Source: JAPPHA01 sp965220985
GTDB lineage: Bacteria; Pseudomonadota; Alphaproteobacteria; Rhodobacterales; Rhodobacteraceae
Assembly: GCA_965220985.1 (NCBI GenBank)
Contig: OZ244854.1
Span: 1,302,001 to 1,366,000 of the forward strand
Length of the DNA stretch: 64,000 nucleotides
Direction: 5' to 3'
In this document: positions 8,982 to 18,049 of the stretch, in pieces
Layout: every line of letters begins with the position of its first letter
How positions within the stretch are numbered: the stretch's first letter is position 1
The notes under the pieces: generated by a model
What the model was told of the DNA's origin: nothing
What the model saw: the letters and a program-made list of their open reading frames with translations, nothing else
The model's database searches: none
Program-made: the position numbers and the translations under genes

Positions 8982-9782
8982 ATGACATCGATGAGCAGGA
9001 ACAAGGCGGTCTTCTGGCCCACGCTGGCGGCAGCAGCGGCCCTCGCGACTTCTGTCAGTGCCGCCGGTGGCGCTGGCCACGTCGAGGATTTTGCGTTCAG
9101 TTTCGAGGGACCCTTTGGCGTCTTCGACGAATTCCAGCTGCAGCGCGGTCTCCAGGTCTACACGGAGGTCTGCGCGGCCTGTCACGGTCTGCGGCAGGTG
9201 CCGTATCGCACCCTTGGCGACGCGGGAGGTCCGCACATGGAAGCGTCACAGGTTGCCGCATTCGCCAGTCAGTTCGAGATCTTCGACGCCGAACTCGATG
9301 ACTTTCGACCCGCCAAGCCGTCGGACAAGTTCCCTGAATCCGCATTGGATGACGCGCCGGATCTGTCGCTCATGGCCAAGGCCCGCGCGGGCTTTCATGG
9401 GCCGTACGGTCTCGGGATCAACCAGTTGCTCAAAGGGATCGGCGGCCCTGAATACATCGCATCGGTCTTGACCGGTTACACCGGCAAGGAAAAGGAAGAA
9501 TACGGGGCCATCCTTTACGAGAACACGGCCTTTCCGGGTGGATGGATATCCATGGCGCCTCCGCTGGAAGATGGCATCGTCGAATTCCGCGATGGGCACG
9601 CAAACGATGTCCATCACCTGGCCGAGGACGTCACCGCGTTTCTGATGTGGACGGCGGAACCCAAGCTCGTTGAAAGAAAAAAGGCCGGCTTTGTCGCGGT
9701 CGCTCTTCTCGTGCTCCTGAGCGCTTTGCTTTACCTGACCAACAAGCGGATCTGGGAACCCGTCAAGAAACCGAAGGCCTGA
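8982..9782 (+). CDS. petC: Cytochrome c1 of the bc1 complex
   Basis: 266 residues. Signal peptide (about residues 1-28), then the mature c1 domain with heme motif CAACHG. The axial Met is probably in GGWISMAPPLEDG. A C-terminal anchor helix (FVAVALLVLLSALLYLT) precedes a basic tail NKRIWEPVKKPKA. It hands electrons from the Rieske protein to soluble or membrane cytochrome c. The alternative ATG at 8991 would shorten the leader by three residues. Also called fbcC. Confidence 0.97.
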   Translation: MTSMSRNKAVFWPTLAAAAALATSVSAAGGAGHVEDFAFSFEGPFGVFDEFQLQRGLQVYTEVCAACHGLRQVPYRTLGDAGGPHMEASQVAAFASQFEIFDAELDDFRPAKPSDKFPESALDDAPDLSLMAKARAGFHGPYGLGINQLLKGIGGPEYIASVLTGYTGKEKEEYGAILYENTAFPGGWISMAPPLEDGIVEFRDGHANDVHHLAEDVTAFLMWTAEPKLVERKKAGFVAVALLVLLSALLYLTNKRIWEPVKKPKA

Positions 9783-10245
9783 GCGCAAAAGGGCCGCCTT
9801 TGCCCCAGACTTGCGCGGCCCGAACCATCGGAGAGATGGTGGTCATGAACCGGGCAGCAGACGAAGCGAAAGATCGCGCTGGTCCAACGCGCAAGCCGTC
9901 GCTGGTGGGCGAACTCCCTCTCGAACGCACGGACGATTTGGGCAGGAACGTGACCGAGACTTCGGTTCAGCCTGGTTGCGAACGTGGACCCTTTCCCGCC
10001 TGCCGAACGAACTCCCCGGGGTTTCAACGAACATGGCCCTGGCGCTTGAACATGTTCGATTGGATGCGGCCGAACATTGGATGCGAATGCAAGTGAATGT
10101 CGAGCTTGCGCAAGCTCTCGAAGTTCGAGTTGCGTCGGAAAAGCACACGGGAGGTTTGCAAGTGTGATCATGCGCCGCGTCGGCATTGTCATCCAACGTT
10201 GCGTTTCGTTGTCTGTCATCTTGTGCTGATGGGTCTTGGTAACTG
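9783..10245. other. Intergenic, no gene recognised
   Basis: 463 bp between petC and the MmeI-like gene, the left border of an accessory insertion. A weak stem (GCAAA-A-GG / CCTTTGC, about 9785-9803) follows petC but has no T-run. Short frames in the region look non-coding. Confidence 0.4.
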
Positions 10246-13026
10246 ATGCGCCTGACATGGCACGAGATTCGCGCCCGTGCCGCTGCCTTCGCCGACAAAT
10301 GGAAGGACGCAACCTACGAAAAGGGCGAGACGCAAGGTTTCTACAACGAGTTCTTTGAAATCTTCGGGAAACGCCGTCGTGACGTTGCACGTTACGAGCA
10401 GCATGTTTCAAAGCTCGACAATCGCTCGGGCTACATCGATCTGTTCTGGCCCGGTGTATTGATCGTCGAACAGAAGAGTGCAGGCCGCAACCTCGAGAAG
10501 GCATACGATCAAGCTGGAGAGTATTTTGACGCATTGGCGCAGCACGAGCGCCCGCAGTTCATACTGGTAAGCGACTTTCAGACATTTGAGCTTCACGACC
10601 TGGACGAACGCGAGACCGTTGCGTTTTCACTCGCGGACCTTTCCAAGCACGTGCAGTCGTTCGGATTCATCGTCGGCGTGCAACGCCGAACATTCCGAGA
10701 CCAGGATCCGGCCAACATAGAGGCCGCCGAACTCGTGGGACGGTTGCACGACGCGCTTGCCGATGCTGGGCACCGGTGCCACGATCTGGAACGCTTCCTC
10801 GTGCGCCTTGTATTTTGCATGTTTGCTGACAACACCGGTGTCTTTGAACCGCGTGATATCTTTCTCGATTTCATGGAGACACGCACGCGCGAGGATGGTT
10901 CCGATCTCGGGCCTTGGCTGGCACACATATTTGAAGTTCTCAACACGCCCGAACACGAGCGACCAACATCCCTTGACGAGGATCTGGCGGGTTTTCCGCA
11001 CGTCAATGGCGAACTGTTCAAGGAGCACTTGCGGATTTTCTCTTTCAATGCGTCGATGCGCGACGCGCTGCTGGAAGCCTGCCGTTTCAATTGGTCGAAC
11101 ATTTCGCCTGCGATCTTTGGCGCTCTGTTCCAATCGGTGATGGACCCGGAACAGCGCCGGGCCCAAGGGGCACACTACACGACCGAAAAGAACATTCTGA
11201 AAGTGATCGAGCCGCTGTTCCTGGATGACTTGTGGGCCGAGTTTGAACAGCTGCGAGGCCGACGCCGGAACCGTCGCGCCATGCTCCGAGAGTTTCAGGT
11301 CAAGCTCGGCTCATTGACGTTTTTTGATCCGGCGTGCGGTTGCGGCAACTTTCTCATCATCGCCTACCGAGAGCTCAGGATGCTCGAAATCGAGGTGATC
11401 CGCGAGATTCGGAAAGTGACCAAGACCCTTGCGCTTGACGTCGCCTGGCAGTCCGAGGTCGATGTTGATCAGTTCTATGGCATTGAAATCGGCGAGTTTC
11501 CCGCGCGCATCGCCGAGACCTCGCTTTGGATGATGGACCACATCATGAACAACCGGCTGAGTCTCGAGTTTGGCCAGTCCTTCACCCGCATACCGCTCGA
11601 AAAGTCGCCGCACATCGTCCACGACGATTCGCTGGAAACGGATTGGGCCAGTCTGCTGTCGCCAAGCAAGTGCTCTTTCGTGATGGGAAATCCTCCCTTC
11701 ATCGGTGCAAAATACCAGTCCGATAGCCAGCGAGCTCAAGTCCGCAGGACTGTCGCTTACAGCGAGGGCGGCGGCACGCTCGATTATGTCTGTGCATGGT
11801 TCGTCAAGGCAGGGGAGTACGTGCGGGACGGACATGCTCGGATCGGTTTTGTCGCTACCAACTCGATTACGCAAGGCGAGCAGGTCGCGCAGCTCTGGCC
11901 GGTGCTGTTTGAGCGCTGCCAGCTGGAGATCGCGTTTGCCCATCGGACATTCGCCTGGGGGTCAGACGCGCGTGGCAAGGCGCACGTGCATGTCGTCATT
12001 GTCGGTTTTGACCGACGCGAGGATGCGCGCGGCTACAAGAGACTGTTCAGTTATCCCGACATTGACGGTGATCCGGAAGAGAGCCACTGCAAGGCTCTGT
12101 CGCCCTATCTTGTTGATGCAGGCAATCTTCCTGACCCACACCTGGTCGTGCGAGAAGAGAGTGCGCCAATCAATGGGATGGGCCGGCTGATCATTGGCTC
12201 CAAGCCCATCGATGACGGAAACTACATCTTTGATGCGAAGGAACGTGCAGCTTTCTTGAAAGCTGAACCGGAAGCCGCACGGTGGCTGCGACCGTTCGTG
12301 GGAACTCGGGAATACTTGAACGGCGGAGAGCGCTGGATTCTGGCTCTGCATGATGCGCCACCAAACGTACTGGCGGGGCTGCCGAAAGTGAGAGAGCGAA
12401 TAGCTGCCGTTCGCACCTACCGGGAGGCGAGCAACAGCGCGCCAACCCGGAAACTTGCATCAACGCCAACACTCTACCACGTCAACGTGATTCCTGCTGT
12501 ACCATTCCTCGTGATTCCCGAAGTCAGTTCTGAGCGGCGAACCTATGTGCCAATCGGCTGGCTGGAGCCTCCGGTTATCCCAAGCAACCTTGTGCGGGTT
12601 TTGGAAAACGCGACACTGGTCGATTTCGCCCTGCTGACCTCGACAATGCACATGGCTTGGCTTCGCCATATCGGAGGGCGATTGGAAAGCCGCTACCGAT
12701 ATTCCATTGGCCTTGTCTACAACACGTTTCCACTGCCACCCAAACGCTCGGGCATGGCCAAGCTGGGACCGCTCGCCCAAGCTGTCATTGATGCTCGTGC
12801 CGCGCATCCTGAAGCGGCATTGGAAGATCTTTATGCGCCCGACCTCATGCCACCGAATCTGTCGAAAGCGCATCAATCCCTCGACCGAGCGGTGGACCGG
12901 CTGTACCGCCGCGCTGCCTTTGATTCCGAGCGTGAGCGCGTTGAACATCTGTTCATGCTGTACGAGAAAATGCGAACCCCGCTTCAAACGGTTGCGGGCA
13001 GGAATCGTCGCAAACGAAAGTCCTGA
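10246..13026 (+). CDS. MmeI-like type IIL (IIG) restriction-modification enzyme
   Basis: 926 residues, against 919 for MmeI, which it resembles along its whole length as I remember that sequence. N-terminal PD-(D/E)xK nuclease: Asp65, Glu75, Lys77 in IDLFWPG...EQKS, spaced exactly as D70/E80/K82 of MmeI. A helical linker follows, then a gamma-type adenine methyltransferase with SAM motif FDPACGCGNF (from 360) and catalytic NPPF (482-485). Then comes a target-recognition domain with GGRLESRYRYS (810-820) and a C-terminal helical part. One chain both methylates an adenine and cuts at a distance, so no partner gene is needed and none is present. Members modify only one strand of an asymmetric site. 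A lone defence gene between housekeeping petABC and the frc locus points to horizontal gain. Confidence 0.93.
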   Translation: MRLTWHEIRARAAAFADKWKDATYEKGETQGFYNEFFEIFGKRRRDVARYEQHVSKLDNRSGYIDLFWPGVLIVEQKSAGRNLEKAYDQAGEYFDALAQHERPQFILVSDFQTFELHDLDERETVAFSLADLSKHVQSFGFIVGVQRRTFRDQDPANIEAAELVGRLHDALADAGHRCHDLERFLVRLVFCMFADNTGVFEPRDIFLDFMETRTREDGSDLGPWLAHIFEVLNTPEHERPTSLDEDLAGFPHVNGELFKEHLRIFSFNASMRDALLEACRFNWSNISPAIFGALFQSVMDPEQRRAQGAHYTTEKNILKVIEPLFLDDLWAEFEQLRGRRRNRRAMLREFQVKLGSLTFFDPACGCGNFLIIAYRELRMLEIEVIREIRKVTKTLALDVAWQSEVDVDQFYGIEIGEFPARIAETSLWMMDHIMNNRLSLEFGQSFTRIPLEKSPHIVHDDSLETDWASLLSPSKCSFVMGNPPFIGAKYQSDSQRAQVRRTVAYSEGGGTLDYVCAWFVKAGEYVRDGHARIGFVATNSITQGEQVAQLWPVLFERCQLEIAFAHRTFAWGSDARGKAHVHVVIVGFDRREDARGYKRLFSYPDIDGDPEESHCKALSPYLVDAGNLPDPHLVVREESAPINGMGRLIIGSKPIDDGNYIFDAKERAAFLKAEPEAARWLRPFVGTREYLNGGERWILALHDAPPNVLAGLPKVRERIAAVRTYREASNSAPTRKLASTPTLYHVNVIPAVPFLVIPEVSSERRTYVPIGWLEPPVIPSNLVRVLENATLVDFALLTSTMHMAWLRHIGGRLESRYRYSIGLVYNTFPLPPKRSGMAKLGPLAQAVIDARAAHPEAALEDLYAPDLMPPNLSKAHQSLDRAVDRLYRRAAFDSERERVEHLFMLYEKMRTPLQTVAGRNRRKRKS

Positions 13027-13030
13027 AAAT

Positions 13031-13056
13031 GCCACGCAGCGATCAGGATGCGTGGC
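13031..13056. terminator. Hairpin between convergent genes
   Basis: GCCACGCA (13031-13038) and TGCGTGGC (13049-13056) form a perfect 8-bp stem over a 10-nt loop between the MmeI-like gene and the convergent ROK gene, overlapping the last codons of the latter. On the minus strand ATTTTC follows it, a short U-rich tail. Probably a shared terminator; the T-run is weak. Confidence 0.5.
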
Positions 13057-14332
13057 CGCTGCCTTCGATCAGGAATTCCTCGAGTATGGGCTGATAGGCG
13101 GCTCCGATTGCGCCTGCGGTCGGACCGAGCGAACCGCTTGCGATCACGGGACGCGCGATGCCCGTCATGTCGACACCGTCGATCACTTGATCGATCTGAC
13201 GGGTCAGCCGATGCCTGATGTCCTCGGGGAACTCGCCGTCAATGACGATTCTCTCGACATCCACCACTGAGGCGACCGCAACCGATGCCTTCGCGATCCA
13301 GTTGGCTGTCGCCAGCATCCACTCCTCCACGATTGTCTCATGTTCCTGCCACGCCCGTGGGTTGTTCTTGAGCGCGATTTCGGTCCCTGCCACCTGCGAG
13401 AGTTCATGTTCGAGGAGATAGAGCGAAGCGTGGTTGATCAGCTGGTGTCGCCCGACGCCGACTTGCCCGACCGGCAGGGTCCCGAAGGCCGCTGCATTGC
13501 CGGTGTTGCCGAGGAACACCTTTCCGTTGATTGCAAGCCCGCCGCCGATGAAGAACCCGACAAAAAAATAAGCGAAATTCTTCCAGTCTCTTCCTCTTCC
13601 AAACAGGAGTTCGCCGCAGCAAGCCATCGAAGCGTCGTTGGCAGTCATGACCGGCAAATCGGTGAATTCGCGAAACCTGTCTTCAAAGACGTAGTCTCGC
13701 CATGCTCCCATGACTTCCGGCGAAGCATCGACGATATCGAGCCATTCCCAGATCTGAAACGGAATGGCGACACCGATTCCGACCACTCGTTGGCGGGACT
13801 GCGGCGACAGGCGATCGATGATCTCTGGGACGCCGGAGCGGGCGAACTGGTGAATGATATCGGCCGTGGGGTAACGGTACTCGATCGACAGACTGTCCCG
13901 AACCGTTCCCGCAAAATCCGTCAGGATCAGATCCGTGCCGCGGCGGCCGATGTTCATGCCGAGCGCGAAAGCGCCGTCAGGATTCAACCGCACCGGTTGC
14001 ACGGGCTTTCCGACCTTTCCGCTGCCTCTGACAGGATGCCCGGTCGTGACAAGACCGTCCGACTCAAGTCCCCGGATGATGACCGATGCCGTTTGGGGCG
14101 AGAAGGTCGTCAGCCTCGCGATCTCGGATCTGGCGAGGCCGTTCGAGTTGCGCAACAGCGACAGGACGAGCCGTTCGTTGTGATTGCGCACAGATGTACC
14201 GTCCATCGCCCTTGCCAGCGGGAAGGCCGATCCTGTCCCATTGGCGAGTTGCGACCTGAGAGCTGACTCGTGGCGACCTCCCTGCTCGCCCTGCGATTGA
14301 TTGTCGACGTTCAGGTTCCTTCTCCAACCCAT
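13043..14332 (-). CDS. ROK-family transcriptional repressor of the frc operon
   Basis: 429 residues if the ATG at 14332 is used; 14206 (MDGTSVRNHNERLVL) is a shorter option and a longer frame to 14644 has no support. N-terminal winged helix (RSEIARLTTFSPQTASVIIRGLESDGLV) is joined to a ROK domain (ALGMNIGRRGTDLILTDF, then FFIGGGLAINGKVFLGNTGNAAAFG). ROK repressors sense sugars or sugar phosphates. The usual ROK zinc motif CxCGxxGC is not seen. It is divergent from frcB and faces it across a 314-bp gap with an AT-rich palindrome, as FrcR does in rhizobia. I infer that it controls frcBCA. Confidence 0.85.
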   Translation of the reverse strand: MGWRRNLNVDNQSQGEQGGRHESALRSQLANGTGSAFPLARAMDGTSVRNHNERLVLSLLRNSNGLARSEIARLTTFSPQTASVIIRGLESDGLVTTGHPVRGSGKVGKPVQPVRLNPDGAFALGMNIGRRGTDLILTDFAGTVRDSLSIEYRYPTADIIHQFARSGVPEIIDRLSPQSRQRVVGIGVAIPFQIWEWLDIVDASPEVMGAWRDYVFEDRFREFTDLPVMTANDASMACCGELLFGRGRDWKNFAYFFVGFFIGGGLAINGKVFLGNTGNAAAFGTLPVGQVGVGRHQLINHASLYLLEHELSQVAGTEIALKNNPRAWQEHETIVEEWMLATANWIAKASVAVASVVDVERIVIDGEFPEDIRHRLTRQIDQVIDGVDMTGIARPVIASGSLGPTAGAIGAAYQPILEEFLIEGSGHAS

Positions 14333-14646
14333 TTGAAACACGCTGCTCGACGCGACGGGTGGTCGAGCGCTTGTTATTCTCCCGCGAGACGGCCGCTCCG
14401 GCACGAGACCCAGACGAAACCGCAGCCGGTCGCAATGGCTCGGGAGGTCGGACCACTTGTTCCAATCCCGGCGTGCAGAATCAGTGTCTCGACTGGCATC
14501 GAGGTGCCGAAGCGGCTGTTGCCTGCTCCGACTATGCAACAGCCCAATTAATAAATCCACCGAATTTATTATTGATCTACACGGGTGCCGTGATGTAAAA
14601 AAGGGGGCATGCTTTGCAGAAATTCGCAAAACGAAAGGAACCATCC
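14333..14646. other. frcR-frcB divergent intergenic region
   Basis: 314 bp between the two divergent starts; it contains the palindrome described at 14549-14571. No other gene is seen. Confidence 0.5.
14549..14571. promoter_or_regulatory. Candidate ROK repressor operator
   Basis: TAATAAAT (14549-14556) and ATTTATTA (14564-14571) are a perfect 8-bp inverted repeat around 7 bp. They are strikingly AT-rich in GC-rich surroundings and lie about 75 bp upstream of the frcB start. NagC and Mlc, also ROK proteins, bind AT-rich palindromes of the TTATTT...AAATAA kind. The repeat is seen; the assignment is inference. Confidence 0.6.
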
Positions 14647-15666
14647 ATGAAATCCATGATGACTGGGGCCGCTGTTGCAGCGGTCGCCCTGGCGATGTCG
14701 ACGACAGTGAGCGTGGCTCAAACGTCGGCTTGCCTGATCACCAAGACGGACACGAATCCGTTTTTCGTCAAGATGAAGGAAGGCGCTGCGGCGAAAGCCG
14801 ACGAGCTGGGCATCGAACTCAAGACTTATGCAGGAAAGATCGACGGTGACCATGAAACCCAGGTCGCGGCGATTGAAACCTGCATTGCAGACGGCGCCGA
14901 CGGCATCTTGCTGACGCCTTCGGACACGTCTTCGATCGTTTCCTCGGTTCGGCAGGCGCGTGATGCCGGTCTTCTGGTGATCTCGCTCGACACGCCGCTT
15001 GACCCAATCGATGCCGCTGATGCGACATTTGCGACCGACAATTTCAAGGCCGGCGTCCTGATCGGGCAATGGGCTGCGGCAGCGCTCGGCGATGCAGCGG
15101 CCGATGCCAAGATCGGAATGCTCGATCTCGCGGTCAGTCAGCCGACGGTTGGCGTCCTGCGTGACCAGGGCTTCATGCAGGGCTTCGGCATCGATCTCGC
15201 CGATCCCAACAAATGGGGCGACGAAAACGATCCGCGGATCGTCGGACACGACGTGACGGCCGGCAACGAGGAAGGCGGTCGCAAGGCCATGGAAAATCTC
15301 CTCGCCATCGATCCGATGATCAACGTTGTCTACACCATCAACGAACCGGCAGCTGCGGGCGCCTATGAGGCGCTGAAGGCCATCGGAAGAGAGAACGATG
15401 TTCTCATCGTCTCCGTTGACGGCGGATGCCCAGGTGTTCAGAACATCAAGGCAGGGATTATCGGCGCGACGTCGCAGCAATACCCGCTGTTGATGGCATC
15501 GCTCGGCATCGAAGCGATCGCTGCATGGGCGAAGGACGGAACGAAGCCTGAGCCGACCCCCGGGAAGGACTTCTTCGACACCGGTGTCGCGCTGGTGACC
15601 GATCAGCCTGTTGACGGTGTCGAGAGCATCGATACCGATGAGGGTCTGGAACTCTGCTGGGGATGA
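14647..15666 (+). CDS. frcB: Fructose-type sugar ABC transporter, periplasmic binding protein
   Basis: 339 residues from the ATG at 14647, with GAAAGGAA just upstream; an in-frame ATG at 14614 is less likely. Signal peptide ends near VSVAQ. The mature chain starts with ACLITKTDTNPFFVKMKEGA and ends VESIDTDEGLELCWG, matching my memory of Sinorhizobium FrcB, which binds fructose, mannose and ribose. A two-lobe type I sugar-binding fold. The gene is followed by a strong stem-loop before frcC, which should favour the binding protein over the membrane parts. Confidence 0.93.
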   Translation: MKSMMTGAAVAAVALAMSTTVSVAQTSACLITKTDTNPFFVKMKEGAAAKADELGIELKTYAGKIDGDHETQVAAIETCIADGADGILLTPSDTSSIVSSVRQARDAGLLVISLDTPLDPIDAADATFATDNFKAGVLIGQWAAAALGDAAADAKIGMLDLAVSQPTVGVLRDQGFMQGFGIDLADPNKWGDENDPRIVGHDVTAGNEEGGRKAMENLLAIDPMINVVYTINEPAAAGAYEALKAIGRENDVLIVSVDGGCPGVQNIKAGIIGATSQQYPLLMASLGIEAIAAWAKDGTKPEPTPGKDFFDTGVALVTDQPVDGVESIDTDEGLELCWG

Positions 15667-15715
15667 CGGTTTGACCGAGGTCGCCTGACCCGGTATGCCA
15701 TTGTCTATTGAAGAA

Positions 15716-15743
15716 GCGCGGGCTGCTCATGGGTGGCCCGCGC
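15716..15743 (+). promoter_or_regulatory. Stem-loop after frcB
   Basis: GCGCGGGC (15716-15723) pairs perfectly with GCCCGCGC (15736-15743) over a 12-nt loop in the frcB-frcC gap, without a T-run. Probably an mRNA-stabilising or attenuating element rather than a full terminator. Confidence 0.6.
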
Positions 15744-15793
15744 ATGCAACCTGACCGGACGTAAACGATTGCCGGTGAACCAACAGGAAAAGC

Positions 15794-16837
15794 ATGTCTG
15801 ACGCTTCACCTGATCCGGTCGCGGGATTCGCCGAATTCGGCGACAATCGAAACAAATTTGTTCGCGGGGTTCATTCGGCCTTGCACCGAAACCCCGCCAT
15901 CGTTCCGCTTATCGTCCTGTGCATGTCGATCCTTGTCTTCGGACTTCTCCTTGGATCGAAGTTCTTTTCGCCATTCGCACTGACCCTGATCCTTCAGCAG
16001 GTCCAGATCGTCGGCATCGTCGGTGCCGCTCAAGCCCTGGTGATCCTGACCGCGGGCATCGATCTCAGTGTCGGCGCCATCATGGTGCTGAGTTCTGTCG
16101 TCATGGGACAGTTCACTTTCCGCTATGGGCTGCCGACCGAAGTGGCCGTGGCTTGCGGGTTGGCTTGCGGCACTCTCTGCGGTTTCATCAACGGCTGGCT
16201 GGTCGCGAAGGTCAAGTTGCCCCCGTTCATTGTCACGCTCGGCATGTGGCAGATCGTTCTTGCGGGGAATTTCCTCTACTCCGCCAATGAAACGATCCGT
16301 AGCCAGGACATTGCCGAACACGCTCCGCTGCTTCAGTTCTTCGGCACGCAACTGAAAGTTGGTGGCGCAGTCTTCACCTACGGTGTTCTCTTCATGGTCA
16401 TCCTTGTCTTCGTGCTGGCCTATGTCCTTCGGCACACGGCCTGGGGACGGCATGTCTACGCTGTGGGCGATGACCCGGAGGCTGCCGAACTGTCGGGCGT
16501 CAACGTCAGCAAGACCCTGATCTCGGTCTACGCGCTGGCAGGCCTGATCTGCGCATTTGCCGGATGGGCCCTCATTGGTCGGATCGGTTCCGTTTCCCCG
16601 ACATCGGGCCAATTGGCCAATATCGAGAGCATCACGGCGGTCGTCATCGGCGGAATATCGCTCTTCGGCGGCCGCGGGTCCATCCTGGGAATGCTGTTCG
16701 GCGCATTGATCGTCGGGGTCTTCTCGCTCGGTCTTCGATTGCTGGGGGCAGATGCCCAGTGGACGTACCTTCTGATCGGCTTGCTCATCATCATCGCTGT
16801 TGCCACTGACCAGTGGATCAGAAAGGTTGCCGCCTGA
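15794..16837 (+). CDS. frcC: Fructose-type sugar ABC transporter permease
   Basis: 347 residues with about ten hydrophobic segments. RbsC/AraH-like permease with LTAGIDLSVGAIMVLSSVV and the cytoplasmic coupling helix GDDPEAAELSGVNV. It forms the membrane channel with the single-domain ATPase FrcA, whose start overlaps its stop by one base (TGATG). Confidence 0.93.
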   Translation: MSDASPDPVAGFAEFGDNRNKFVRGVHSALHRNPAIVPLIVLCMSILVFGLLLGSKFFSPFALTLILQQVQIVGIVGAAQALVILTAGIDLSVGAIMVLSSVVMGQFTFRYGLPTEVAVACGLACGTLCGFINGWLVAKVKLPPFIVTLGMWQIVLAGNFLYSANETIRSQDIAEHAPLLQFFGTQLKVGGAVFTYGVLFMVILVFVLAYVLRHTAWGRHVYAVGDDPEAAELSGVNVSKTLISVYALAGLICAFAGWALIGRIGSVSPTSGQLANIESITAVVIGGISLFGGRGSILGMLFGALIVGVFSLGLRLLGADAQWTYLLIGLLIIIAVATDQWIRKVAA

Positions 16838-17622
16838 TGGAACCGATTCTGGCAGCAAAGGGCCTGGTCAAGCGCTATGGCCGAGTCACCGCGCTCGATC
16901 GGTGCGATTTCGAGCTGATGCCGGGCGAGGTTCTCGGTGTCATTGGCGACAACGGGGCTGGCAAGACGACCCTGATCAAGGCGATTTCCGGGGCCGTCAC
17001 GCCCGACGAGGGCACGATCTGGCTCGAAGGAGACCCGGTCAGGTTTGTATCTCCCATGGAGGCCCGGCAGGCTGGCATCGAAACGGTCTACCAGACGCTG
17101 GCGATGTCGCCGTCTCTCGCGATCTCGGACAACATGTTCATGGGTCGCGAACTCCGCAAGCCGGGAATCATGGGCACGCTGTTTCGCCAGCTCGATCGCT
17201 CCAGAATGGAGAGGATCTCCCGCGAGAAACTGTCCGAACTCGGGTTGCTGACCATCCAGAACATCGGGCAGGCGGTGGAGACACTGTCGGGCGGGCAACG
17301 CCAGGGCATCGCTGTGGCACGAGCCGCGGCTTTCGGCTCGAAGGTCATCATCATGGACGAGCCGACTGCGGCGCTTGGCGTGAAGGAAAGCAATCGGGTT
17401 CTCGACCTGATCAGGGACGTCCGCTCGCGCGGAATTCCGATCATCCTGATTTCGCACAACATGCCGCACGTCTTCGACGTTTCGGATCGCGTTCACATCC
17501 ATCGCCTGGGCCGAAGGCTGTGCGTCGTGGATCCGAAATCATGTTCGATGTCGGATGCGGTCGCATACATGACCGGCGCGAAGCAGCCTGAGTCCGAGGA
17601 AGTTCTTCCCGAAAACGCCTGA
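16837..17622 (+). CDS. frcA: Fructose-type sugar ABC transporter ATPase
   Basis: 261 residues, a single ABC domain, unlike the double-ABC RbsA type; FrcA of rhizobia has the same size. Walker A GDNGAGKTT, Q-loop VYQTL, signature LSGGQRQGIAVARA, Walker B VIIMDEPTAALG, H-loop ISHNM. The D-loop/Walker-B end lacks the longer second half seen in RbsA, so it must act as a homodimer. No frcK kinase gene follows; instead there are about 430 bp and a second transporter. Confidence 0.93.
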   Translation: MEPILAAKGLVKRYGRVTALDRCDFELMPGEVLGVIGDNGAGKTTLIKAISGAVTPDEGTIWLEGDPVRFVSPMEARQAGIETVYQTLAMSPSLAISDNMFMGRELRKPGIMGTLFRQLDRSRMERISREKLSELGLLTIQNIGQAVETLSGGQRQGIAVARAAAFGSKVIIMDEPTAALGVKESNRVLDLIRDVRSRGIPIILISHNMPHVFDVSDRVHIHRLGRRLCVVDPKSCSMSDAVAYMTGAKQPESEEVLPENA

Positions 17623-18049
17623 GAACCCGTCGGATGAGCAGGCGGGTGCCGGTTGGGCGCTGCATGGTGCGGTTCCCGCAGAGACGTCCGGGAACTGGGG
17701 CAACCGCCGTGGCTTGCAATGGTCCGAGGGCGCTGACAGCTCAAGCCTTTTCCATCAGCAATCTCTCGTTGGCCCCGTGGAACCGTGTCGATCGTCGGAT
17801 GCGGGCCAGATTGTCGATTTCCCCGTTTCCGAAGGCCATTGCGGTTGATTCGCCGGAACAATGCTGGCAATTGATGGCGCGTTCGCCTGCGTTCGGCGGG
17901 ATGGAAGATCAATGATCTGCCCTGTGTCTCCGAGGTGGCGCGAACAAGGGAGGGTATGTATTGATCGGCGTCTGATTTCGGCCGCTTTGTTATCGAAATC
18001 GCGCGGCATGACTTGCTTTCCCGTGTTTTGACAAAATGGAGAATCTCTC
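17623..18049. other. Intergenic, promoter region of the second sugar transporter
   Basis: 427 bp. No gene or clear palindrome was found. It lies where an frcK kinase would follow in rhizobia; no kinase remnant was recognised. Confidence 0.4.

Noticed and set aside
9785..9803. Terminator after petC
   Set aside because: The stem has a bulge and no T-run; too weak to call.
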